The notes beneath the pieces are model-generated. The model searched no databases. It saw nothing but the letters and a program-made list of their open reading frames with translations, and had not been told where the DNA came from. A stretch of 64,000 bases of DNA from assembly GCA_027604005.1 (NCBI GenBank), contig JADGJT010000035.1, positions 3,947 to 67,946 of the forward strand, in the 5' to 3' direction. This stretch comes from Dinochytrium kinnereticum. Its lineage: Eukaryota > Chytridiomycota > Chytridiomycetes > Chytridiales > Chytridiaceae. Made by a program: the position numbers and the translations under genes. Position 1 is the first letter of the stretch; each line of letters opens with the position of its first letter. Positions 33,322-44,103 of the stretch are shown here, in pieces.

Positions 33322-35857
33322 TCATACCGAAAATGTTGTGTTAGCTGCCGTGTGTCCGTATGGCCTATAAAGATCTTTAACCATTTCTCGGTCATTGGGC
33401 TTTGAGAAGACATTGTTAAGTTTTCCTCGTTTTGTCTGAAGAGCTTACATCCGTCATTTTTTCGTACTCTGACAGTATTTCTTGTTGTGTTTTATCTTTA
33501 GCAGCTTCGTCTTCTTTTGCAGATTGAGCTTTGGTTGCGATTTCCGAGGTTTCTCTGGGGAAAGGATTTTAGACAATTGGGTGGAGGGAAAAAAGTGTCT
33601 TAAAGCAAGGCACTTACTGGTCGTCGTTCCTGGAAGTTGAGGATGGCATATTATTGTTAAAAAACTGAAGCGATAATGTAAAATAGCAGCTCACCATTTC
33701 GTCGCAGGGAAAGCCGTAACACTAACTCTCGTCTTCTTGAATGCAGCCTTAGAAGCCTTCGATTCCCTTTATCAAAAAAGGTAAGCACTAAGGTAAAGAA
33801 AGAAAAGATAATGATAGCCCCCACCTGTCCTCATCAGAACTTCCCGACTCAGACTCCTCCTCAGACGGTTGGACCTCATCCTCCGTCACAGAATTGATTT
33901 TAAAAGTGTTCTTGCGAAGGTACCTGACTTGCTCCCATGTTAGTTCTTTATAGAAGGTGTCGGGTTTGAACTGATGGATTTCATTAGGATGGAGGAAGCA
34001 TGGGATTAGCATAAATAGTCTTTTCCGAATCAAGAGAGTTGCGCAAAGACCGAACCTCCAGAAGATCAAAAAAGTTTCGTCCCATGTGAGCTTGAAGCGC
34101 GTCTGCGACGTTTTCAAAGTGGTGGACGAGGTACTGTTTTAAATTTAGCTGGGAGATATTCAAGGTACGCTCAGCTTACAAGCAAAGTATTTGCAGCGTA
34201 TCGCTGGCTATCGGTATGCGCAACATTCGCAACAGTGTTAAGCAGTCCTCCAATTATCTGAAACTGAATCATCTTTTCTGCGATCTCATCAGAAGACGCC
34301 GCGATAACCCTGATCGAAGGCGTTAAAAAAAAAACTCTCAGTTTCGCTTCTATCTCTTTACCCTAGGAATTTGGCAGCATAAGCTTGCTGGATGAATGTC
34401 GCAAGCATCGCATCTGAAACCTTTTCGTCGGATTTGAGCATCCCTCCCCATTGGTTTGCGGTGAGGGTTTTGCCGTCATTGCCTTTCGGGCCACGACGTC
34501 TTCGGTCTATCGAAAAGTTAAAAACCTTAGTCTAGGAAAGAATAATTTATATTGCTTGACCTTCGCTCATGTCATCCCCAGAATCCTCGAAAGGTGTCTT
34601 TAGGATATTAATCAGCTGTGTGATGATGGTGTCCTGTAGTGTAGGGCGGTAGACCAACTCTTTGAGAATTTCGAAGCCTGGGTTGAAGTGAGTAAGCAAT
34701 ACCATAAATGCGTGGAGCAGTACCTTCGTATTGTATTTGAATATGAGGGCTTTTGAGGAGACTTATCGTTGCATCAACCACCGAAGTATGGATCGACTGA
34801 ATCGAGGGCTACGAAAAAAAGTCATCAAACGCAGTGAAAGCAGTATGCTCACCAGCAATAGCCTCAAAGCCTGCCCAGCCATCTGCTGTGATGTAGGCGA
34901 TGGCGAAGTAGACGTGAGAAGCGACAACAACGACTTGTAAACCTGCATTAAGAATTTTGGGTTTCCCTAGATCATGTGAATGGTATTAGTAACGAGTACG
35001 TCATTACTGCATTGCCTTCATTTCTTACCAAGCCCAATTGGTAGAGAAGATTGCGACAGTAGTCTTGAGTCACTTCAGATCGGGATCTGGCTAGACAGTC
35101 GGCCACTGCGCGAACACCGTAGCTTTCGCATAAGAATTCTTTGTATTTCCGCCCAGCGTTCGCGACGTGTAAGAGAAGTCGGAGGGCTTCCGCCTTGTCA
35201 GGCTTATAAGTAGCAAAAATTAAATGGATGAGTTTATAAGCGGAGTGCTTTATATGAAAAAAAATGGGGATTTCACTAACCTCCTTAATCTGTGAAAGTC
35301 CTAGCAATTCGAGTACTGTCAGTACCCCACCCACCTCCAGAAACTCTGCCAAAAATCTGTGTCCACTTGCCGCGGATATGAAGATGGATATGGCCTGAAG
35401 TTGGAGCGAGATATTGTATCCCAGCAGATATCTTTATAAGTGAAATGATGTAAGAATCTTCTCCTAGGTCATAAACAAATGCTTGTATTTATGATCACAG
35501 CAAACCACACCAAAAATAACTCACGTTAACCTCAACCAAGCCGTAACTCGCGTCAAAAACAAACTCGCGCCATTCCCAAATTCCCTCTCAAGCTGCGGCC
35601 CAGTTTTGTTTCGATTACTATTCACAAATTCTTGCAAGATCCGTTCCCGGATTGAGCGGCTTCCCTTAATGATAATATAAGTTTTTTTGACTTTCTCTTC
35701 TATTATTCACCCTATCCCATGTTTTACTGAGCTGAAGAAAGAATGAGGAAGGGCATGAAGGTGAGAGTGATTTGGATAGCTTGACGTAGGGAAGGTTTTT
35801 TTCGTCGACGGGGTACTTGATGGCCATACCGGCCGCAGCCTCCGACTCCTGTACCAT
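33322..35857 (-). CDS. Armadillo-like helical protein, ARMH1-like
   Basis: All-helical ARM-type protein resembling animal ARMH1, a family mostly found in ciliated organisms; its molecular role is not well known. Read from 35857, recognisable blocks are: KTWDRGSRSIRERILQEFVN, LEREFGNGASLFLTRVTAWL, FLAEFLEVGGVLTVLELLGL, ALRLLLHVANAGRKYKEFLC followed by ESYGVRAVADCLARSRSEVT, GNPKFLMQVYKSLLSLL, STVVDATISLLKSPHIQIQY-like text, and AYAAKFLGVIAASSDEIAEK. The tail after about 33.9 kb is acidic and then polar (SEEESESGSSDED; MVKDLYRPYGHTAANTTFSV). Many short exons are joined by GT-AG introns. The first intron donor (GTCAAG) is weak. Together with TTLL and centrin it points to a motile-cell stage. Confidence 0.75.
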
Positions 35858-36433
35858 ATCTCCGGTAAAAAGACAATAGATCTAGTTACGCTGAAGCCTT
35901 GGCCTGCACTCTTGCATCAACCACGGAATGAAAATGACAATCCAAATTTGCATGACAATCTCAATGTGGTGGATTCACCTAAATAATACTTATCAGCGAC
36001 AATTCTGACAAGGAGATGAGACGAGACGGGAGAGGTGGAAGCTATGTGGCTGGATATTTTGATATGACGGGCAGAATATGCTCCAGTTTTTACGTGTAAA
36101 GCGCCGTAATCTTTTTGTTTGAAATTTGTCTACTTATATTTACGTCTGCTATTTTGTGACCGTGGTGTCGACTTATGATTCATGGAGATTGAGCCATTGA
36201 ATCCGTGAAATATTTCTAAACAAGTTAAAATCCTCATTGCGATTGGAATATTTAACCGTTGCTTTAAGTTGAATTTCGATATGTATTATACTTGATCAGA
36301 TCAGATTGTACCAACGATTTTGACATCAGTCGGTTAGATTACGCAGAGCTCCATCGCGTGCAGACCAGTTAAGAGTTGCAAGCATGTTTTCAATGCATAG
36401 CGGTTCAAGCTTGAGAGAAAAAGGCAAACAACG
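35858..36433. other. Intergenic region
   Basis: About 575 bp between two minus-strand genes. It includes the promoter of the ARMH1-like gene. Sequence at 36.33-36.42 kb (LNRYALKTCLQLLTGLHAME in one minus frame) could be a last exon of the F-box/ankyrin gene, but the splice phase does not fit. Confidence 0.4.
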
Positions 36434-38189
36434 TTAATGAAATTGACACACAATCCGCACGAACTCACCTCCTGGATCCTCGAAATCAATAAGCCTCCTT
36501 CCCCAAAGATATTCCAACCGTCCAAACTTAAGCAACCTCATCAGAGAACGTCTACCCACCAAATAATCTCTTCTTTCCGTTCTCGCCACCTTTCCACTTT
36601 GGATTGCTCCTGGGGCTCGCGACAGCAGCGCTAATACCTTTTTCGACGCAATTGTATTCACGGCTTCATGGGTGTTCTTAGCCCAAGACATGGGAGAGGA
36701 ATTCGAGGATATTCCTACGCCATTTGGGTCAGCGCCATGGTGAAGTAGGAATGCAACAATATCTGGATAGGACGATCGAGCGGCTACTATCAGCGGGGAC
36801 GGAGTTGATTCAAAGGAGTAAAAATCATGTTTGCTATGGATGCTCAGTGTTCCTTCAGGAGAAGGTTGGTACCGAGTTGTAAGAGGTAAGCCTGTGGATA
36901 CTTAGTCAAATAGCTATAAGGGAAATGTGATCCCAAAAAAATCTTTACTCACCTTGCGGAGGACCACCAGCTAATCCATCCACATTAGCATGCGAATGAA
37001 CAAGAAGTTCTACGACGTCTTTGTGCCCGCCAAGGCATGCCATCAATAAAGGCGTGATCGAATCTATGTATAGAGTCGACTCGGACGCGTAAGAGCAGTT
37101 TATGTCCACTGAAGACCCCGACCGTGGTCCGGTGACTCCTTCAACTGCATCGGACGCGACGGGGAAGGCTTTCAAAAGGTAGTCCACACACCCATAGTGA
37201 CCGGAGAGGGCGGCAATATGGAGAGGCGTCAAGGAGGTTGCGGCGTTCATGGGGTCGTGCATAAAAATTCCGGCGGCTTCAGTGTTTTGGTAGTGTTCAA
37301 CAACAGCCTTAAGTGTTTCCGTATGCCCAAATTGAGCGCAAAGGAAAATTGGGGATTCCACACCTCGATATCCAGATTGGAGCATGACTGAACCAATATC
37401 TTGGAAATTTGTGCCTTGTGGTGGATGTGGGTATGGTGTGCCCAGCATCAGATTTGTGAGTTCTTCGGAGGGGGGGAATCCAGCGATGCATGCATAGTGA
37501 AGAGGAAGGCGGTATGATCGGTCGCGATGAAGAAGGTCGGTGGCGAGTCGGTCCAGGTTATTTCGGTAGAGCCCCAGAATAAGCTTCAGCATTGAGGGAG
37601 AACCGGATGAAGCGGCAATGTGAAGCAAGTTGCGGTTATGTCCGTCCTGATCAGTAACTGCCGTTTTCCGCCGAACGAGGATCTTGACTCCCTCCACCCA
37701 CCCCGCCAAGATGGCGTAGAACAAAGGGGTAAATCCGGATCGCTTTGGCTCGCGGATGAAACCCGGTTCATTGATAATACGAATGTGTCGTTTGCTGCCA
37801 GCCTGTGCTTTCCAGAACGCTGCATCAAAGATGCCGTAATCGGGGTCAGAGTTCTGATAACTCGGACAATAAAGGTACGCCTTAGGAGCGTACGGGTCGT
37901 GGTAATCAAACACGACATCCTCTTTTATTCTTGTATCGGCTATAGCATGGGCGAGCCATTCGCCGCTCTTGCTGGCTGGTGTGTTGGTTCCTAAACAAAG
38001 ACGGAGATAACCGAAGTAACGCAAATGCACCAGGCGTTTAAGTAACGGGAACTGCAGGCTCGAAGATGGATCATTCGAAAGAGAGTAAAAGCGAGAGCAT
38101 GTAGATGACAGGGCGACAAGTGAGGTGATGTCGCATTTTGAAAAGATTGCCAGCAGAAGCTCTTGAGGCAGGTTTGAAATGAGCGTCAT
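36434..38189 (-). CDS. F-box and ankyrin-repeat protein
   Basis: Likely substrate adaptor for an SCF ubiquitin ligase. Exons 38189-36953 and 36891-36434 sum to 1,695 nt, or 564 residues. The F-box is at the N-terminus (LPQELLLAIFSKCDITSLVA, then LSSTCSRFYSLSND). Ankyrin repeats follow: GFTPLFYAILAGWVEGVKIL, RNLLHIAASSGSPSMLKLIL, LPLHYACIAGF, SPIFLCAQFGHTETLKAVVE, LTPLHIAALSGHYGCVDYLL, TPLLMACLGGHKDVVELLVH and SPLIVAARSSYPDIVAFLLH. The C-terminal part (MSWAKNTHEAVNTIASKKVL) continues the ankyrin fold. The stop at 36434 follows a potential donor (GTGAGT), so a further exon is possible. The substrate is unknown. Confidence 0.88.
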
Positions 38190-38436
38190 CAGGCCAGCAG
38201 TGCTGACGGTGTAGAGTCAGGTTTACTGGTATGGCCGTTCCGTAAAACCCATCGAAAGAAAGAATGGAAAGAAAGATTTTAGTCAATGCGTAAGAGCATT
38301 GGGACCACTGAAGAAAAACGGAGCTCCAGAAAAATAATATTATTATTTTGTAGATTATGTGATTTGGTAGATTATACGCAGGGCCCCCCCCACCCCCCCT
38401 CCATCCAGAATGTTACTTCCTTAATGCTGGGATATT
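38190..38436. other. Intergenic region
   Basis: About 250 bp upstream of the F-box gene, with a C-rich run at 38384-38399 and an ATTATTATT stretch. No gene seen. Confidence 0.4.
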
Positions 38437-38700
38437 ATCCATTCAGATGACCAACCGAATGCTCCTCTACTCCAGCTTGTCACTGGCCGTGGATTTTATA
38501 CTGATATTAGGACTGAACATCAGTGGACTGGTTCGACAGGAGGCTTCACTGGGTCGTGAGATATCCCCTCTGAAGGATTTTACTACCTGTTTTACGGTTT
38601 CAGTTGTCTGAGGCTGTGTGTAAGAAGAACCTCATCATAAAGGCTTTGGGCCGACTGAAGATTGGATCGAAGATTTTAACTGGTTGGTATAGGTGCTGGA
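38437..38700 (+). other. Exon-like open sequence of an unrecognised gene
   Basis: On the plus strand, a frame after a possible acceptor (TTCAG at about 38436) reads DDQPNAPLLQLVTGRGFYTD and then IRTEHQWTGSTGGFTGS. It ends at a good donor (GTGAGA, about 38557). A possible acceptor (TTTCAG) about 50 bp later opens LSEAVCKKNLIIKALGRLKI in another phase. Both pieces look protein-like, but I could not assemble a full gene with a start codon. It may be a gene remnant. It lies 3' of SMC4 on the opposite strand. Confidence 0.25.
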
Positions 38701-38762
38701 ACTACCAAAGTAATCAACATATGCTTTTACTTATTAACATTTTAAAAAAAGTAGCTAAATGA

Positions 38763-41700
38763 TCAAAAAACATGGATTAAGGAAGGGTTGATGGTTATGC
38801 TCTTGGTTGTGTTATCAGTCTAATAAAGATACCCCAGAGAGTTGTTAATTCAAACAAATAGTTTAAGAAAAACATACCTTATAAATACCGACCAAACGAT
38901 CAGCCAGCTCAAACATATTATTACGTAAACTAATAATTATAAACTGCGCATCCCTCGTCCTCTCCTTAATGTAGTTGGCAACAATGGAGACATTCCTGAA
39001 ATCCAGTGCCGCATCAATCTCGTCCATAACGTAAATAGGAGTGGGCTTGAAATGATGCAGGGCAAAAACAAGAGCTAGCGAGCTTAGCGTCTTTTTGAGA
39101 ATTAGCGATGAAATTTCAAAGGACCATTAAACCTTTTCTCCGCCAGACAAGTTTGCGATGTTCTTCCAACTCTTTTTGGGAGGCATCACACTGAAAATAA
39201 TTCCTTCGGAGAAGGGGTCCATAGTGTCCACTAATTCCAGCTCAGCGTTTCCACCAAGAGTGATCATCTATTGCAGAGGAAAAATTAGCAAAGCTCCCCA
39301 CTTAATTGTCATTAACGCTTACTTGATACATTTCCTTTAGCTTTTGCGAAATCGCAGTGAAGCCATCCATGAACTCATCAAGACGTCTCTTTCGCAGGTC
39401 GTCCAAAGTGAGCTTGGCGTCATCTCTCTTCTTCGTGATTTCCTCCAGTTCCATCGCCCTTTTGAGGTAAACATCAAGTTTCTGTTTGTATTCCACCAGC
39501 ACACTAAGATTTGGCGACATTTTGCTCAACTGCTCCGAGGTATCCTTGATGTCCTTCTCCAAAATAGCTGAATCAAAGTCCTCAAGTTCCTCCTCGGTGT
39601 ACTCTGGCAGTGCCGGATCAAAGTCTTCCTCAAAACTATAGCTTTAAGCAAAAGATAGACGAAAAATAGTCTCAATTACCCAGTAGATTGAAGCTGGAGC
39701 TTCTTCAAGCGATTTTGGTAATGGGCCAAGTCCTTTTCCACGTCCTTGATCTTTTTGTAGTTTTCTTCGACTTTGGAGGTCAACGAAAGCTACCAGGTAA
39801 TTAGGTTATAGCCCAAATCTTCTGGAGATCACCTCTAAAGCTCTAAACTTGCTAATCGCCTCAGCCATTTCCTCCTGCTGCTTCCTAGACTTCTGAAGAA
39901 GTGTCTCCTGACGCTCAAATTCCTATAATAAAAGTTAAATAGAATGGACTAGGCTGCCAACCTCTTTAATTTTTTTCAAATCCTTATTAATCTTAAAGTC
40001 GTCCTCCGCAACTTGCTTAAGCGCCTCCTGAATCTTCTCAAGCTCCTCTTCATTATCCGCTAACTCCGACTCCTTGTTAGAAAGCGTAGAAGTGACCTTC
40101 TTGATATTTTTCTCGCGGGTCGTCCGCTCAACTTGCAAATTGATAATACGCTCATTGCACATGTCAATCTGCTGTGAGATCCCATCCACCTTCGCTTTTT
40201 GACTTCGAAGCTTTACACCACCAGCTTGTAAAATCTTTTCCTGCAGCTGCGATATTTGAGATTCAATCTTGGATGAAGATTCCTCTAGCTGTTTCATTTT
40301 GGCCGTCTCGGTTTGGATAATGCCTCGCAGTTTCTCCATTCGCGACACTTCCTCTTTCGTCAATTTTCGGATGGAGTTTCTAAAATAACATGAGATCACA
40401 GCTTTAAACATCAATTTATGAGCGTACTTTGCATTGCTTTTTTCAGCTTTTGCCTGTTCTAACTGCTGCTGGATAGAGGCAACCTCCATTTCTAACTTCG
40501 ACATCTCAGACTCTATATGCGGTATCTCATTTGAAAATGCTGCCAGCCGTTTCTCAAGATCCTTCTTCTCTGCTATCAGATTCCCAAGCTCATTCTCAAG
40601 GCTCGAAATCTCAGCCTCTAAATCCGCAATAGCCCGCGGCGCAACTGAGTCCGATGCTGCAAACGAACTGCTCATCCCGCCTCTCTGCGGTCGACCACCA
40701 CCCCCGCTCATGGCTCCTGAAATATCAACCATATTGCCATCAAGCGTCACAACCCGAAACCTCTTTTTCCCGAACGCAATCTTATTTGCAGTTTCAAGAT
40801 CATCCGCAACAAGTGTATCTTGTAAAGCATGGTAGAAGACTTTTTCAAATCTTTTGTCCTTTACTTTAATTAAGTCGAAAAGACGGGGTGCGTTCAAGGG
40901 TGTAGCAATACGGGAGGTATCGTAATCTCGAATCTTATCTAAGCACAGAAACGTTGCGCGGCCAAGATTATTCTTTTTCAAATACTCGAGGCATATTTCT
41001 CCGCTTTTCACAGTTTCAACGACAATACTGTTCAATGCCCCACAGGCGGTTGTTACAGCAATATCATACTTTTCATCAATAACACCCAGATCGCCAAGCC
41101 GGCCCTTAAATTCGTGAGATTATAATTGGAAGCAGAACCTACGCATATGCCAGGGACTTTACCAGAATCTCTTAGGTTCATCATTTCCGAAAGGACTTTT
41201 CCCCTTGAGACAAAACTCTGACGTTGTTCTTTAAGATCGGAGAGCTTCTTTCGAGCAGCCTGCAATAACGATCGCAAATTATCTTCCGAACCCAAAGCCT
41301 AGAATGTTAGTCGCTTAGGAATCCCGTTGAGGTACCGTAATTTTCTTTTGTATCTCAGTCGCCTTTGGCTTCGTGGACCGAAGCTTCTGCTGTTGTTCTT
41401 CAAGAAGCAATGACTAAAAATGTTGTCAGAAAAATATTGTCATGTGAGGCCACTACCTTTTCTCTTTGGATATTTTTAAACCCTTCAATACGCTCCTCAA
41501 TCTCCCTTATAGCCTTTTCAGACAGGTCGGCCTTCTGTTCCAATAGCGAAAGCTCCGACTCGGCAACGTCAATATTCGATTTACGTGCATTTATCTTCTC
41601 CGTCCACGGCTCGAGCTCTTTTTGTTTCTGAGAGATCTCAACCTGAATAGCTTCGGTCTTTCCTACAGATTAAAAAGGAGGGAGGGTCATTATAGCATCC

Positions 41701-43239
41701 TTGAATAAGGAGAACAAACCTTTTAAGCTATCAGCAATATCCTGCAGTTCCTTTTCTTCCTCAGCCAGTTTGACTTTCAAAGTCTCTAGTTCCTTGTTGG
41801 TCTTCGCAGCGTCACCATCAAAATTCTCCAGCCAAGACTTGCTTTCCGATAAAGTAAAACGCTCCTGCTGAATGGTTTTTGATAGCTTCTTCTGCTTCGT
41901 CTTCAGATGTTTTTCCTTTTCCTTCATTTCGATTTCGATCTTCTCGTTCTTCTTTAAAGAGTTTTGGCAGGATTCTGCTTGCTTTGCAACTTTCTAAAAA
42001 CTCTTAGAAACACGTCACGTTGGTAAAGATATGCCTCATAGTCAACAGATATTTTAGTGCATTCTTTTTCAAGAGTTTGCATCTCCTGAATCAAACCGAA
42101 GGAGTTTGCACGTTCTTCTTTCAGCCTTTCACTGAAGTTTTGCTGTATTGCATTTGAGATTCCAATATAAATTCTTCCTTACGGTTTCCGTCTGAAGTTC
42201 TTTAGATTCTCTTGAAAGATCTGACTTTAAAATCTGATAAAGCTTGTTCTTCTTTTGGCACACAAGGTTCTCTAAAGAAATAAATCCCTCAGCTTCCTGT
42301 TTCCTTGGCTAATGACAGTTAACAAAACTATGCAAATGAGCCCAAACCTCCAAAGCATTCTTATCCTTCTCTACAATTTTGAGTCGATTAAGTTTTTCTT
42401 CTCTTTCCTCGTTCATCTGGTCCAAAGTAACATTTGCTTCGTCGATTTTGACTTTATATCTGGCGGTGCCAATAATATCTTCAAGGTATTCCAAAAGGCC
42501 ATCTTCATGCTCCGTTTGTCCTTTAGGTTTCATTAACGAGATCGACTCAACTTCTCCCTGTAATTGTTAAACCAACTAAAGAGCCATTATACTTACCTGT
42601 AAAATTAGGAAACGTTTATGATCCAGGTCGACTCCTTTCCCCTTAAGTAGCTGGGTAACTTCAGTGAAAGAGCTGGTTCGGCCATTTATCCTGTAAGTGC
42701 TCTTATCAACTTTTCCCTTTTCTACTGTCCGGGACACCACAAGTTTGGTGTTATTTACTTCTGTGAAGTTATCACTTCCGGGCTATGTTGGTTCTCCTAG
42801 TTAGCTTAAGGCACCACAAAGTTAATAATCACCAAATCAATTATCTCAACGAAGTGAATTTCAACACCACAGCTGTCCAAATTCTCATTTCCCACAGAGT
42901 TGTGAATTAAATCCGATAGCCGGTCCTGCCGCATTTTCTTGGCCTTGAACCCAAAAACAAAAAGGAGAGCATCGATGACATTTGACTTTCCAGATCCGTT
43001 CGGTCCAACAATGGAAGTGAATGACTGACAGAAACAGGTGGTAAGCGCATGTGTGGAGGAGTAATGTATACTTTGTGAAATGGTCCAATTTCCACTGTAC
43101 CCGCGTAAGACTTGAAGTTCCTTAGCACAAGCTTCGAAATAATAAGTCTTTGCTTCGGAGGCTCTGCTTCCGGATCGCGCTTGATTGTAGAAGACAGACG
43201 ACGCTGCCCATCCTTTGTTGGGGTGATGGCGGTCAGCAT
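38763..43239 (-). CDS. SMC4: Condensin subunit SMC4
   Basis: Chromosome-condensing ATPase that pairs with SMC2. Read from 43239 down, after a short N-tail comes [20 protein letters not shown], Walker [17 protein letters not shown] followed by [20 protein letters not shown], and [20 protein letters not shown], all diagnostic for SMC4. Long coiled coils flank a hinge near 41.05-40.7 kb ([20 protein letters not shown]). The C-terminal ABC signature LSGGEK, Walker B/D-loop [20 protein letters not shown] and [20 protein letters not shown] follow. The protein ends [14 protein letters not shown] after a last small intron, about 1,300 residues in all. The first ATG in frame is at 43239. The frame extends upstream without an ATG to a stop near 43344. 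It is transcribed divergently from centrin. Confidence 0.96.
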
Positions 43240-43327
43240 TCTGTCCGAGATGACCTTGTCTGAAAGTTGGATTTGTGGAACAGAGTCTCCAAAAGAATTT
43301 CTATTGAGAGCTGAGTTCTTGTCCAAA
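43240..43327. promoter_or_regulatory. Short divergent promoter of SMC4 and centrin
   Basis: Only 88 bp separate the two start codons, so one short region must serve both genes. No TATA box is evident. Confidence 0.45.
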
Positions 43328-43993
43328 ATGTCGCTGCTTTACAACTCCAAGCAGAAGCGGCGGCTCACCCGGCCTGAGCTGACCGATGAGCAGAAGATGG
43401 AAATCAAGGAGGCTTTTGACCTTTTTGACACCGATAAGGATTCGGCCTTGGACTACCATGAGCTGAAGGTTTGTTTCTGTTCACTCAAGGAACCGTCTTT
43501 ACATTGCTTTGCGCTCATGCAGGTTGCAATGCGGGCACTGGGTTTCGACGTCAAGAAGGCTGAAGTATTGAAAATACTGAGGGAATATGACAAAAATGGG
43601 CAGGGGCTCATTGAATTTGAGGATTTTAACAAAGTCAGTAAGTAGCCTCTTCCAAATAGCAACGAAAAAGGCTGAAAATGCATTCTTAAAGTGACTGAGA
43701 AAATTCTGGATAGAGATCCTTTGGAAGAAATTCGGAAAGCTTTCCAACTCTTTGACGATGATGGAACTGGTAAAATAACTCTTCGGAACCTTCGTCGTGT
43801 AGCAAAAGAAATCGGGGAAAATATGGACGACGAAGAGCTGCAGGCGATGATTGATGAATTTGATCTTGATCAGGATGGAGAGAGTACGTCCCCCTTTCTT
43901 GTTTTTCTACCTTCACTCCGCAGGGCTTGATCTGACAAATAAACAGTCAACGAGCAAGAATTCATTTCGATCATGACAGATTCGAATGATTAA
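43328..43993 (+). CDS. Centrin (Cdc31 family)
   Basis: Calcium-binding EF-hand protein of centrioles, basal bodies and spindle pole bodies. Four exons (43328-43468, 43523-43637, 43692-43883, 43947-43993) sum to 495 nt, or 164 residues, the family length. After a basic N-terminus ([20 protein letters not shown]) come four EF-hands: [49 protein letters not shown] and [20 protein letters not shown]. Loops 1, 3 and 4 keep most acidic ligands; loop 2 is less canonical at its sixth position. [18 protein letters not shown] and [20 protein letters not shown] are centrin hallmarks. Confidence 0.96.
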
Positions 43994-44103
43994 GCTTGGA
44001 ATTGGTAGGGATGGAGAGGACATGGATAAAGGAAGTTCGCAGGCATATATATATATATAAATGTATATTTTTTTACTTAAGAACAAAGAGCACTGCCCGC
44101 TGT

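Noticed and set aside
36301..36420. Last exon of the F-box/ankyrin gene at about 36.33-36.42 kb
   Set aside because: The only acceptor gives an immediate stop in the required phase. The open end at 36434 is simpler.
43240..43326. TTG start extending SMC4 into the spacer next to centrin
   Set aside because: No ATG is present upstream in frame and a stop lies near 43344, so the ATG at 43239 is preferred.
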